This document shows, piece after piece, positions 19,744-29,824 of a stretch of 44,111 bases of DNA. Within the stretch, counting starts at the first letter, position 1. Every line of letters begins with the position of its first letter. Origin of the DNA: a virus; IMG/VR virus record IMGVR_UViG_3300009079_001912, positions 1 to 44,111 of that record; one strand, given 5' to 3'. The position numbers were made by a program, and so were the translations under genes. The notes under the pieces were generated by a model, which was not told the DNA's origin, made no database searches, and saw only the letters and a list, made by a program, of their open reading frames with translations.

Positions 19744-20559
19744 TTATATAATCGAGCCAAGATCTAAATCCACTGGACCCTCTGCTGTAATTGTGCCTAA
19801 ATCAACATCTGTAAAACTAGCTAATAATGCATCAAGTGATGTAACTTTAATTGCACCAAAGTCGACAGTTGTATCTGGATCTACAACACCTGGCACCCAC
19901 GATGTACCATTCCATATAAGACCATCGCCTACTTCGGGCGGTGTTGAAGTAGTGTCAACATCTAAGATAGAATTGATAGATGTATTAATTACTTTTGATT
20001 CGTGATGTATTAGCACTGTGCCGTCTTGGGCCTGTATGTTTCCTTTGAGACTGCCTTCAAATAACGTAGCATCAATAGTTCCAACAGTTGCAATATTGTA
20101 TCCTTGCGCATCTAAATAAGTTCCTAATCTCGGAGCTGGATCTTGCTCAATTGCCGAAAACGTACTAGTAACAGTTACCGCATTACCGGCCATTGATGTA
20201 GTAATACCTGTGCCGCCTTGTATTGTTAGTGCTGCGACTTCAGTTAGTTTATGACTTCCGCTTTCAGTTATTACTAGCAAACTTTTAATTGCGCTTTCGG
20301 CAGCAATTGTAATCTTTTCATCAGTTGATGTTAGTAGTATATTTGCGCCACCTACTATATTTTTAAATTCTAGTTCATAGTTAGACTTTTTTGCAAAGAT
20401 TCCTTCACCGTTACTTCCGATATTACGTGCAGTTGTGCTTTCGTCATCTCTTAGGTCAAGTTCTTGAAAGTTAAGATTGACTTTATTAAATGCTTCTCTT
20501 AAATCGTCGCCTGTACCGTCGTTTGCAAATCCACCTATGTTAATTTCTAAAAGACTCAT
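19744..20559 (-). CDS. Short fibre-like protein with GTGD N-terminal motif, 271 aa
   Basis: The ATG at 20559 follows AAGGAATA. Residues 9-34 carry GFANDGTGDDLREAFNKV followed by NLNFQEL, the same motif at the same residue numbers as in the 2887-aa giant fibre. After it come beta-rich fibre repeats: LGTYLDAQGYNIATVGTI, a WNGTSWVPG motif, and a C-terminus of alternating VDLGTI-like strands. The length and design resemble connector or short-fibre proteins rather than a receptor tip. It sits between the He_PIG gene and the 177-aa gene, and is probably co-transcribed from the late promoter at 21127-21135. Confidence 0.85.
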   Translation of the reverse strand: MSLLEINIGGFANDGTGDDLREAFNKVNLNFQELDLRDDESTTARNIGSNGEGIFAKKSNYELEFKNIVGGANILLTSTDEKITIAAESAIKSLLVITESGSHKLTEVAALTIQGGTGITTSMAGNAVTVTSTFSAIEQDPAPRLGTYLDAQGYNIATVGTIDATLFEGSLKGNIQAQDGTVLIHHESKVINTSINSILDVDTTSTPPEVGDGLIWNGTSWVPGVVDPDTTVDFGAIKVTSLDALLASFTDVDLGTITAEGPVDLDLGSII

Positions 20560-20568
20560 TATTATTCC

Positions 20569-21102
20569 TTAAAAAAGTATGCTGAATAGTATTGAACGTG
20601 TTTCTGATACCATTTTTCTACGCTTGCCGTTTTCTATAATGTAAAATACGCCATTGTCGTAATCAAACATCATATTATCATTAGCATCTTTAAGATCACC
20701 CTTTAGGTTAACAGCGTTAACTTCGGCAAAACGTTTCTCTGGAATACCTACTCTATGATTATCGTCGTTATCTGGAAATAAGTCTCCAGTGTATTCACCG
20801 TTAAACAACCCTGCTTCGTTAATACCGACAAACTCTATGCTAGTTCCGTTTGCTGCTACTCTTAAAAACTTAAACTGCTGTCCGCCATACGTAGCTATAT
20901 CTCCGCTTTTCTTAAGGTAGTTAGTTGGAGTAACTTCGACACCTGAAATTTTCATTTCTGGTGCTGCTATAACTCCTAAACTTGTAATATCGTGTGCGTT
21001 AGTAACAGATACGTCAGCTAAGTTTAAGCTGTCCCCTGCAGGGATTTCTTTAAGTTGATTATTATCGCTTGTATCTAAAATAAGCGGAAATCTATTAGCC
21101 AT
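20569..21102 (-). CDS. Short fibre-like structural protein, 177 aa
   Basis: The ATG at 21102 has AGGAATA as ribosome site and lies 24 nt downstream of a late promoter candidate. It starts MANRFPLILDTSDNNQLKEI, followed by PAGDSLNLADVSV. To my knowledge this opening is common among short tail-fibre genes of marine T4-like phages, although I cannot name a characterised member. The middle has a GDLFPDNDDNHRVGIPEKRFAEV segment of the kind (network of grid, rendered and indexed coordinates) found repeatedly in fibre proteins, and the C-terminus is short and basic (ENGKRRKM). It opens a second transcription unit inside the structural block. Confidence 0.85.
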   Translation of the reverse strand: MANRFPLILDTSDNNQLKEIPAGDSLNLADVSVTNAHDITSLGVIAAPEMKISGVEVTPTNYLKKSGDIATYGGQQFKFLRVAANGTSIEFVGINEAGLFNGEYTGDLFPDNDDNHRVGIPEKRFAEVNAVNLKGDLKDANDNMMFDYDNGVFYIIENGKRRKMVSETRSILFSILF

Positions 21103-21139
21103 GATCTATATTCCTATCTTGTATTGTATTTATCTCCAC
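21095..21139 (-). other. Possible 14-codon leader ORF with strong ribosome site
   Basis: Directly after the stop of the giant fibre gene is AAGGAGGG, the strongest Shine-Dalgarno in this region. It is spaced correctly for a GTG at 21137-21139 that opens a 14-codon frame ending in a TAA which overlaps the start region of the 177-aa gene. It could be a translational-coupling leader used by read-through transcripts, since the late promoter inside it would make messages lacking its ribosome site. No homology is claimed. Confidence 0.35.
21127..21135 (-). promoter_or_regulatory. T4-type late promoter candidate inside the structural block
   Basis: The minus strand reads AGATAAATA followed by C, 24 nt upstream of the 177-aa gene. 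The spacing equals that of the promoter at 522-530 to its gene. It lies in the only sizeable gap of the block. Confidence 0.65.
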
Positions 21140-21149
21140 TTTGCCCTCC

Positions 21150-24100
21150 TTAGTGCTTACCTACCACAACTTCAATGATACCATTACCGCTAGTTTCTTT
21201 GTTTTCCAAAGCCTTACCAATAATTCTACCTGCTGCTGCATCGTTATTAACTATAGCGTATCCAGGTTTTGCACTTGCTACTAGTATATCGCCTTTTTCA
21301 ACTAGGCCTAATACTTTACACGGAACACGCCCTGTCATTGCAACTGCACATGTTGTATCAACATCCATATGTGAGTTCATTAAGTATGCAGGATTAGTTG
21401 ATACAACACCTGCTATTCTGTGATCGTTAAATCTGTTAGTTACTGTAACTTCCTTGTCACCGCCAAATACAACAACCGTGCCTGGCTCGTATTCTGCGTC
21501 AGCTTCATAATTTTCAGCCAAGTCAGCGTAGTATGCCTCAAGCGCAGTACCGTGGAATGTAGTAGCATAAACAGTATTATATTTGTTATTTAATTCACCA
21601 ATATTATAAAGATTATCTGCTGAGCCTCCAGTAGGTAATGCAATTGGTTTAATAGCCATGCCTTCCATTGTACCTGATGTCTTATCAACTTTAAGTACTT
21701 CGGCGCTATCAGCACCAATTTCTAAACTACCACCAACGTTTAAGTTTTTAGCAATACCAGCACCACCAGATACAATTAATGCACCTGTCTGTGTACTTGT
21801 CGACTCGCCAGTTCCTGATAAACTCTTTGTAACACCGTCATCGGAAAATGTAACAGTTAGTGTATTTAAAGCTTCGTCATATGTTACAGCCGGAGCACTA
21901 CCGCCTGCTGCTGTTAATGTCACGCCGTTTAATGAATTTTTAAATCTTGTTTCAGTATAATAAAAATTAGCATCGCCTTCTGTAAGTGCATTTGTATCAT
22001 GATTACTAATATCACTTACTGTTCCGGTTAATACAGCATCTGTTCCGTTAGTGCCATTATCAAGAATGTCAGTACCGTCGGCTGCTTTTAGGCCGCCTAA
22101 GAACCAGCTATCAGTAACAACACCTGTTGTATCAGTAGTTGTACCATTATCAAGAATCTTTGTTTTATTATCTGCCACATCTGGGTCAGCAAATAAATCC
22201 CCAGTTACACCGCCAGTTACATCTCCTTGTGTGTCACCTGTAATAGTACCAACAAACTCTCTAGCATATATTTTATTATATCTAGATGCAGCCTTACCAA
22301 TATTGTAACCTGTCTCATCTGTATCAGCATCAACATCTGGATATATTGCTGAAGAACTAACAATTAATGGTGCAACTGAACTTGATGCATCAGCGTTACC
22401 TGCTACAATAGCAACTTCGTTTGCTAGTGCATAACCTGTTCCTGCACCTAATGCAATACCAGCTGATGCAGGGTTTCTTTCACTTGCTGCTTCAATAAAG
22501 TTTGTATATGTCCACGTTGCTGCTATTGATCTTTCACCGCTAAAATCGGAGTTATCTTTAATAGTACTTTCAGTAAAGTCATTGCCGGGCGTTCCGTTAC
22601 CAATGAGATCAACAGTACCTTCAACATTAATTTTAACAGTACCTGTAGAACCTTGCGCAGTAAATACTTTACCTTGCGCTGGTGTTGTAAATATAATACT
22701 GTTAGAATCAACACTTAAAATAACATATGTGTCAGTAAGACCAACGATAATTTCCTGTGCTTGTATACCGCCAGTATTAGTTGTTTTTACAAGACTATTT
22801 TCTGAACCTGACTGCGTGATTGCTGTAACGTCATATTGCTCGCCGCCTGTTCTAATTAAAGCACCATTATCACTGTCAGCAAAATCAGTATGCAGTATTG
22901 CACCACCCTTGTCAGCTACATCAACAAAGCTAATAGCACTAACAGCACCAAGAGGATCTGCAAGTGCAATTACTGTAATACCGTCTGCATCATATACTGG
23001 ACCATCTGCTCTACCAAGGAGATGTTCTTCTGCAATATGTGTAATTTTATCTAGTGCTACACCAGTTAAATCATCAGTAGCAGTTTGTAATTCAACAAAC
23101 CCGTCTGTTGCTGTAAATTCAGTATCTTTGAATGCTGCAACACCTAAGTCTGATTGACTAATACTAGTTGCATCAGTTCTTAGGCTGGCATTGTTTAATG
23201 CTAATTTACTTTGTGATATAGCAGCACTTGCACTTACATCTGCATTTTTAATCGAATCAACAACATATTGCAGATTCATTTCTAATTCACGTGCAGTAGG
23301 CACACCGCCTATTATTGTTGTTTGTCTATTAACACTAACAGCAATATCAGTATCAGCTGCATGTTTAGTATTCATAAACTCTTCATTTGGTCCTTCAACA
23401 ACTATAGCACTAGCACCGCCAAGAACACTAATTAAATCTTGATCTGCGCCAGTTGAACTTAATTCTGGGCCAGCAGCTGGAGTATAAACAATTACAAGAT
23501 GATTTTTATCTAGTGTTGCATCAGCTGAATCACGTACTTTATTATACATGTCAATAATAGTACCTTCGCCGCCAGTTTCGCTACCAGTAAAAACATCGCC
23601 TAATGCAAATGTACCAGTAATGTTATTTGCATCAATTTCGATCATTTTATAACCACTTGATATAACTAACTCTGCAGAATCAACTACGTCAGTAAATGTG
23701 GTATTTTTTAGTCCACGTATTGTATCAACTTCGCCAACTGCTTCGTCTACATAAAATCTGTTTGCTGCATCTGTGCTTGCTCTCGGAGTTCCTAAGTTTG
23801 TAATTCTGTTGTTAGCAGCGTTCTGATCATCTGAGAAAGGAATACTGCCGTTAGCAGCTAACACACTCGGGCCTAATGGATTAGGAACAAGTATACCATT
23901 AATATCATATCCTAGTCTTCGATCAACATAGCCACGTACTGCACTTTCAGTTGGAACTGCATCAGTAGCATTGTCTGTCATTGACGTATCTGAACTAAAT
24001 TCACTTACAACAACACCACGCTTAAATCCAATACCGTCAACATTTGAAAGAGCAATACTTGCTTCAAATGTAACAGCGCCAGTACCTTGATCAACACTAA

Positions 24101-27100
24101 AGAAGCGCCCAACTCTAAAAATACCATTTTGATCAGTACTTACATAAAATACACGACCCTTTGTACGTTCGTCGACTTCTTTAGTTTGCAACGGCACTCT
24201 CGGAGCACCAAAAATTACATTCGGATAGTTACTTGTATTAAAGCCGCCACTTCCGACATTTAAGAAATCATGACTAGTTGCTCTAGTTGTACTAATATTA
24301 ATTGTAACGTCACCTTTTGCACCAGCTTTTAAACCAGCTCTAAGAGTTACAGTTGTTAATGGAACAACTAGTGTTCCTGGAATACCAGAACCGCTATACT
24401 CACGGTTGTTACTAACTGCATTGCCGCTGTCGTCTAGTACTTCTTCAATGTCAACGATTGCATATAAGTTTCCAGATAGTGTATAAAGATCTTTCGTTAC
24501 AACTTGGTCTGCACCACTTTCATTTTCACGGATAGTTCTATAGTTATAGATGTAAAACTTTTTACCTTGTGTTATAAAGATAGGTGCTTCAGAATATGTA
24601 GAAGCATTAGTTCCAACTGGTCTATTCGCTGCTGGTGTTCTAAGGTTGTTGTTTAAGCGATAAATTTCGTTGTCGTCAGCTGTCGCTTCAACAGCAAGAG
24701 TAGTATCACCTGCTGTATGTCCTTTTGTAGTACCGTTACTTAATGCTACACCGCCTAGGTCGAACACACTACCAATTGGTTCTTGTGCCTTTGTCTGATC
24801 TATAATAACTCTAATATAATCATATACTGTATCAATGCCGATTGTAGTTTGTGTATTTGATAGTTTATTACCAACAGCATCACTTTCTTGGAAGCTAATT
24901 GATCTATAAACATATCCTGGATTTTCGTCAAATATTACAGCAGTACTAGGACGAATGTTTAGTGTATTTACACTCGAGATATCATCAACAATAAAAGTAC
25001 TATTACGTCTATAGTTAATATATTGCCCCCAGTCAACACCTTCTGCTAATCCGTCTTTACTAAATGCTCCTTCATTACCAGTCTGCCCACCAGTTGAAAA
25101 GTTTAGTTTATAAATTGTACCATCATAAATCGGTGTAGTGTCTTCGACAGAAACACTACCTGTTACACTTAACTGTGTAATTATACCAGGGCCAGTGCTT
25201 TCACCGTCATCAACTTCGTCAATTGTTATAGTAGCATCATGATTTCCTGCTGTACCGCCAAGTTCGTCACCAAGTATAGTAAAGGTACTACCTTGCGCAT
25301 ATCCAGAACCGCCTAGATTTAATTCAACACTATATTCAGTTGTTGTTTTACTAACAATAAATGTAGCGTCTGAGCCACTTACCGGAGCAGTGTTTATTGT
25401 TGCATTTGGAAATGCGCCAACTTTATGTGTTGCAAGTTTTTCAACATTTGTTACAAGATAACGATCATATCTGTTCAGTACAGGATGGAATACATCTATT
25501 TCTGATCTTAGTCCCGGAATAGCAGGAAAGTCATACGTATATAATGCAAGAGATTCTTTTGCATTAGAAAATCCAGCAGATTCAATTTCGTCAATTGCTA
25601 CACCCATAGGCACTGCGTTGACTTCTAGTGCTTCTGTAGAATTGAATACGTTAACTGGATCTTTTAAGTATATGTATTTTGAATTAGATCCTACTACTAC
25701 TGTAGCAGATGCATTTGATAGCGGCTGTGTAATAACATCACCAGCGGATACTGCAACTTTTGATTGCATTAATAATATACCATCAGCTTTAAAAGTTTTA
25801 GCTGGTTCAACTAAATCTTCAAACAAGAACATTCTATCTGGCACTTCGTTAGGATCAGCGCCTTCAGACACAAGCCCGTATTCGCCATAACAACTTGAAC
25901 CTGTTAACGATCTAATTTCAGAACCATTTTTAGCATAGTATGATGTCCAGCAGTAGTATGTAAACATACTAACCATTTCTGATATACCGCCATTAACACA
26001 TACAAGACCATAGCCTAAGTCATTAATTTGCGTAAAGTCGTTACCTAACATACTTCTGTTACCAGCAGTTTGTAGTGTAATTGATATAGGTGTACTGTCA
26101 GTTCCGCTATCTAAGTCTATTCCGTCAATTGCGCTAGTTACACCTGTAAACCCAGTGCTATCATTTGAATTACGATCAAGTATTAGAGTCGCTGTACCTG
26201 CTGCTGGGTCATACGCTGTAACTGCATTAACTTGGAATCGGCGGCCTTGAATATAAAACGGACATGGAGTTTGTGGGCGCTTATTAAATAGGCCTTGTCC
26301 GGGTAAACTTCTCACTTGTAGTTCAAAATCATTATCATCAGATTTGCCAACAACTTCTAATGCACTGTTGCCGCCAAACGCATCAACAAATAATCCGCCT
26401 CTAAACGACTGCTTATTAATTGATTGTGAGAAACACGAACCTGTTTGTATGTACGGCGAACGTGTAAGTATCTGCCCATCAGGATCGAGTATTGCCATAA
26501 AGCCACCGTGATTCTGCACAGTAATGTTACGTAAGATAGTACCATCGTTCATTAAGAACACATCAAGATCTCTATTATGTAATGCTGGATTATGTAGTAC
26601 ATTAAATGCATGTAGTACAAGATTAATACAATTATCTATTGTGTCTTCTGGACTAACTACTTCTTTCCAATAAGTACCTTGTTCTGCAACATCGAATGCT
26701 TCGCCACTTGTATGATTTTTTATTGCTTTAAAAGTTTTAAGAACTGCATCAATTGTAAATGATACAAAATCATTTCTTTTGAATTCTGTGTTAATAGTCC
26801 ACAATGCCGGTGTTGTATCACCGTAAAACAGATCCGGAGCAGGGTAATCTAGCTCTGTACCGTATATAGTAATAGCAGTGTTCTTAATTAGTGCTTCGCT
26901 TAAAGTTTTTAAGTATCCAATTGCTGCTTGAATTTCAGTATTTAAACTTGTTCCGTATACATCTTTATAATAGCCCCAATTACCTTGTGCTTCTAATGAA
27001 AACTCTAGCCCACCTAATTGTAAGTCTGCAACTAATGCATCAACTAGTTCGCCTATGTGTGTTATGAAGTTTGATCTAACATAATTATTTTCTGATGAAG

Positions 27101-29813
27101 GATACTGATTTAACATAAAGTACTCAGCTTGCTCAATAATAAAGTTTTTATTATCTATAAGCACTTTTGACTGTTTTAAGAAATCACCTGTATTTTGAAA
27201 ACCACCGCCAATATTTCTTGCTAACTCTGGCTTATGTAAATAGTGTCTACCAAAGTGCCCGTCTACAGTATTAGTTTGAGGATTTAAGTATTCAATACCA
27301 TTCGGTACTGAATCAATTTCTATAATAATTTCAGGTGCAGATGAGCCTCCAATTGCGCTATCTGGAATAGTTACTAATTCTCCTGGTGTAAAGTCTTTAC
27401 CAGTGTTGACAATAGCAACAGTAACTGATCCGTCACTAGCAACAGTAACATTAAAGATTGCATCTTTACCAAGTTTGCTTGTCGTATAGTTATTTGACTC
27501 AACAGTATAACTGCCTGCTGCTGTACCACGTAGTCCTGATGCTTCACCGTTTACTATCGTAGGTTTTAAATTTTCAATACTGCTGTTACCAAGTACAAGA
27601 CCGTCAAATACATTATCTCTATAAAAGAAGATATCGTTATTAGGTGACTGTGATACTCTGTTTTTTGGCCTAATCAAGCAACGTCTAAATTCGTCACCAA
27701 CAATAGATACATTTTGTGGTACTCTAATTGGGAAGTCTTCGTAGTATGTACCGCTTTCAACTTTTACAGTAACTTGTGTTTCTTTAATAATGTTGGCGTA
27801 TTCAAGTGTTTCACCAAATTTAAACTCAACTGCTTCTAGCAAGTCAACTAGGGCATAATCGTATATTTCGCCGCTTTCCTCTGCTGTAACATAATTAATA
27901 ATTCTACCAATAGCGCCAGATTCTTTACCAACAATAACTTTGCCTGGAATAATATCAACATTAGAGTTAACTGCTTGGTCAACACTATTAAGATTACCGT
28001 TACTAATATTAATTTTATAAAACTTTTCACCGTCTGCAATCGGATCAGCTTCAAATACACCGTTATTTAAAATGTCTAAAATTGTAACGAACTTGTTTGC
28101 AACTGCCGCCGAAGCTTGGGCATCTGGTGTAAGCGCAACATTAATAGTTTGTACAAAACGTGTTTGGTACGTAGATGCCGGAGCAGTGTTAGTGATAATA
28201 TATCCAACAATTAAGTCTCTTGCGTATTCCATTGCAGCAATTGTTTGTGACTTTTGTTCGCCTAACGCTCTTTGTCCTGATACTGTACCGTAGTAACTAA
28301 TCGCAGCCCAGCGTGATAAGTAGTTTGCTGAATTACCTCTTTGAATATCTAATCCAATAGAATCAATAATAATTCCAACATCACGTTCGCATCTATCAAT
28401 ATCGTATTCAAAATTAGGATAAGTTGTATTAACAAATGCTATGACTTCTTTTTGTACGAATTTACGATTTTCAATAAGCAATGCAGTAGCATTTCCTCTA
28501 TCAACAATCGGATCAACAATGCCTTCATTTAATATAGTCGATTCGCCTAGACCGTTACCATATGTAATAGTCTGTTTGTACGGACCTGGCTCAAATGGTG
28601 ATGCAATCAATATTTCTTCAGCTTTTCTACATGCTGCGTTTATACTTGCATATGCGTATGCAGGCGACTTGCCTTCGCTTCCAACTGGAGTATTAGGATG
28701 TCTATCGCTACCTGCATTGCTAACAAAAATATTAATTTGACTCTCAGGTGAAAGTTTGTCTACATATAATTTTGTTACTGCTTGTAAATCGTCATTACCT
28801 TCCGGTGTGCCTAATCCTGCTATAGACCCGGGATGATCAGCAAGTGTAAGTATACCTTCCATAGTATCGCCTTGCTTACGTACAACCGATTTTCTTGGTA
28901 GAGGTTCTGTAGCAAGCCAATTTCCTGCTAGTGACGAATCATAATCTTTATCAGTTAAAGTTATTGTGCCAGTACCGCCTGCTAGATAAACTTTATCTTC
29001 GCCTAAAATAGCAGCCTGTTTAGTAGTATGTAACGAAATTGTATCAGCGTCTCTAATTCTACTATAAAATACACTACCTTGCTGTATGTTTATACTATTA
29101 CCACTTACATCTTCAGCAGTTGGTAATGTACCTGATGTATTAATTTCCCAACCAGAGCCATTGAAGTCAAGTCCTAGTCCATGTGCATTTATTGTTAAGT
29201 TACCGCCATCGTCGCCTGCAAGTGTAGTTAGTTCGTCAACAACTAGGCTATATTGATTAACAACTGTAGGTTCGTCAGTTAATCTAATTGCGCCACCTAC
29301 TGTAAGTCTTTGTTGATAGTTTGAATCAGCAAAGCCTTTATCAATAACAAGATCTTCTAACGTAATATCTGTACCAAATATGGAGTTATAGGTACTAACA
29401 GCATTTGTACTAATGTCAACGTTTGCAATAGGTAAACTACTTGCATTAAGTGGACCGCCTAAGTTAGGTGAACTATCTAGTACAACTTGTGTAACAATCT
29501 GTTTGAATATAATTTTACCTTCAACAGTATAATCAATTTCGATAGTATCAGCACTACCGTCAAGTGCATTATTACTTGCAAATTCTCTAAACTCAATGCC
29601 GTTACTATTTTGATTAACAACAGGTAGTTTACCTACATTGCTAAGATAAGTTTCTGGAGTATCTGTCAAGTCTGTAAAACTAATTGATCCCTCTAGTCCG
29701 AATACTGCATATAGTTCTGTAAAGTTTTCATTTACTTTATTGAAACTTTCACGAATACTATCACCAGTACCGTCATTGCCTTCTACGCCAATATCTATAT
29801 CTTTTTTTGCCAT
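21150..29813 (-). CDS. Giant modular tail-fibre protein, 2887 aa
   Basis: The ATG at 29813 follows AATGGAGT. Residues 9-34 hold the GTGDSIRESFNKV-type N-terminal motif. From about 358 (INIFVSNAGSDRHPNTPVG) to beyond 712 (VTVKVESGTYYEDFPIRVPQ, then VSIVGDEFRRC) it looks like a pectin-lyase-type beta-helix. This is interrupted by a helical module at 469-508 (CERDVGIIIDSIGLDIQRGN); another follows at about 913-950 (LVDALVADLQLGG). The middle has VPTESAVRGYVDRRLG and ITNLGTPRASTDAANRFYVD, typical fibre shaft repeats. Residues about 2756-2887 (YYADLAENYEADAEYEPGTV to the end) resemble the terminal domains of phage fibres that act as intramolecular chaperones; a Peptidase_G2-like fold is possible but unproven. 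Probably the long host-recognition fibre. Confidence 0.9.
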   Translation of the reverse strand: MAKKDIDIGVEGNDGTGDSIRESFNKVNENFTELYAVFGLEGSISFTDLTDTPETYLSNVGKLPVVNQNSNGIEFREFASNNALDGSADTIEIDYTVEGKIIFKQIVTQVVLDSSPNLGGPLNASSLPIANVDISTNAVSTYNSIFGTDITLEDLVIDKGFADSNYQQRLTVGGAIRLTDEPTVVNQYSLVVDELTTLAGDDGGNLTINAHGLGLDFNGSGWEINTSGTLPTAEDVSGNSINIQQGSVFYSRIRDADTISLHTTKQAAILGEDKVYLAGGTGTITLTDKDYDSSLAGNWLATEPLPRKSVVRKQGDTMEGILTLADHPGSIAGLGTPEGNDDLQAVTKLYVDKLSPESQINIFVSNAGSDRHPNTPVGSEGKSPAYAYASINAACRKAEEILIASPFEPGPYKQTITYGNGLGESTILNEGIVDPIVDRGNATALLIENRKFVQKEVIAFVNTTYPNFEYDIDRCERDVGIIIDSIGLDIQRGNSANYLSRWAAISYYGTVSGQRALGEQKSQTIAAMEYARDLIVGYIITNTAPASTYQTRFVQTINVALTPDAQASAAVANKFVTILDILNNGVFEADPIADGEKFYKINISNGNLNSVDQAVNSNVDIIPGKVIVGKESGAIGRIINYVTAEESGEIYDYALVDLLEAVEFKFGETLEYANIIKETQVTVKVESGTYYEDFPIRVPQNVSIVGDEFRRCLIRPKNRVSQSPNNDIFFYRDNVFDGLVLGNSSIENLKPTIVNGEASGLRGTAAGSYTVESNNYTTSKLGKDAIFNVTVASDGSVTVAIVNTGKDFTPGELVTIPDSAIGGSSAPEIIIEIDSVPNGIEYLNPQTNTVDGHFGRHYLHKPELARNIGGGFQNTGDFLKQSKVLIDNKNFIIEQAEYFMLNQYPSSENNYVRSNFITHIGELVDALVADLQLGGLEFSLEAQGNWGYYKDVYGTSLNTEIQAAIGYLKTLSEALIKNTAITIYGTELDYPAPDLFYGDTTPALWTINTEFKRNDFVSFTIDAVLKTFKAIKNHTSGEAFDVAEQGTYWKEVVSPEDTIDNCINLVLHAFNVLHNPALHNRDLDVFLMNDGTILRNITVQNHGGFMAILDPDGQILTRSPYIQTGSCFSQSINKQSFRGGLFVDAFGGNSALEVVGKSDDNDFELQVRSLPGQGLFNKRPQTPCPFYIQGRRFQVNAVTAYDPAAGTATLILDRNSNDSTGFTGVTSAIDGIDLDSGTDSTPISITLQTAGNRSMLGNDFTQINDLGYGLVCVNGGISEMVSMFTYYCWTSYYAKNGSEIRSLTGSSCYGEYGLVSEGADPNEVPDRMFLFEDLVEPAKTFKADGILLMQSKVAVSAGDVITQPLSNASATVVVGSNSKYIYLKDPVNVFNSTEALEVNAVPMGVAIDEIESAGFSNAKESLALYTYDFPAIPGLRSEIDVFHPVLNRYDRYLVTNVEKLATHKVGAFPNATINTAPVSGSDATFIVSKTTTEYSVELNLGGSGYAQGSTFTILGDELGGTAGNHDATITIDEVDDGESTGPGIITQLSVTGSVSVEDTTPIYDGTIYKLNFSTGGQTGNEGAFSKDGLAEGVDWGQYINYRRNSTFIVDDISSVNTLNIRPSTAVIFDENPGYVYRSISFQESDAVGNKLSNTQTTIGIDTVYDYIRVIIDQTKAQEPIGSVFDLGGVALSNGTTKGHTAGDTTLAVEATADDNEIYRLNNNLRTPAANRPVGTNASTYSEAPIFITQGKKFYIYNYRTIRENESGADQVVTKDLYTLSGNLYAIVDIEEVLDDSGNAVSNNREYSGSGIPGTLVVPLTTVTLRAGLKAGAKGDVTINISTTRATSHDFLNVGSGGFNTSNYPNVIFGAPRVPLQTKEVDERTKGRVFYVSTDQNGIFRVGRFFSVDQGTGAVTFEASIALSNVDGIGFKRGVVVSEFSSDTSMTDNATDAVPTESAVRGYVDRRLGYDINGILVPNPLGPSVLAANGSIPFSDDQNAANNRITNLGTPRASTDAANRFYVDEAVGEVDTIRGLKNTTFTDVVDSAELVISSGYKMIEIDANNITGTFALGDVFTGSETGGEGTIIDMYNKVRDSADATLDKNHLVIVYTPAAGPELSSTGADQDLISVLGGASAIVVEGPNEEFMNTKHAADTDIAVSVNRQTTIIGGVPTARELEMNLQYVVDSIKNADVSASAAISQSKLALNNASLRTDATSISQSDLGVAAFKDTEFTATDGFVELQTATDDLTGVALDKITHIAEEHLLGRADGPVYDADGITVIALADPLGAVSAISFVDVADKGGAILHTDFADSDNGALIRTGGEQYDVTAITQSGSENSLVKTTNTGGIQAQEIIVGLTDTYVILSVDSNSIIFTTPAQGKVFTAQGSTGTVKINVEGTVDLIGNGTPGNDFTESTIKDNSDFSGERSIAATWTYTNFIEAASERNPASAGIALGAGTGYALANEVAIVAGNADASSSVAPLIVSSSAIYPDVDADTDETGYNIGKAASRYNKIYAREFVGTITGDTQGDVTGGVTGDLFADPDVADNKTKILDNGTTTDTTGVVTDSWFLGGLKAADGTDILDNGTNGTDAVLTGTVSDISNHDTNALTEGDANFYYTETRFKNSLNGVTLTAAGGSAPAVTYDEALNTLTVTFSDDGVTKSLSGTGESTSTQTGALIVSGGAGIAKNLNVGGSLEIGADSAEVLKVDKTSGTMEGMAIKPIALPTGGSADNLYNIGELNNKYNTVYATTFHGTALEAYYADLAENYEADAEYEPGTVVVFGGDKEVTVTNRFNDHRIAGVVSTNPAYLMNSHMDVDTTCAVAMTGRVPCKVLGLVEKGDILVASAKPGYAIVNNDAAAGRIIGKALENKETSGNGIIEVVVGKH

Positions 29814-29824
29814 CGTTTACTCCA

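Noticed and set aside
22582-23157. Open frame antisense to the giant fibre gene
   Set aside because: Low-complexity Ser/Thr/Pro/Val content and no ribosome site; it is a shadow of the giant fibre.
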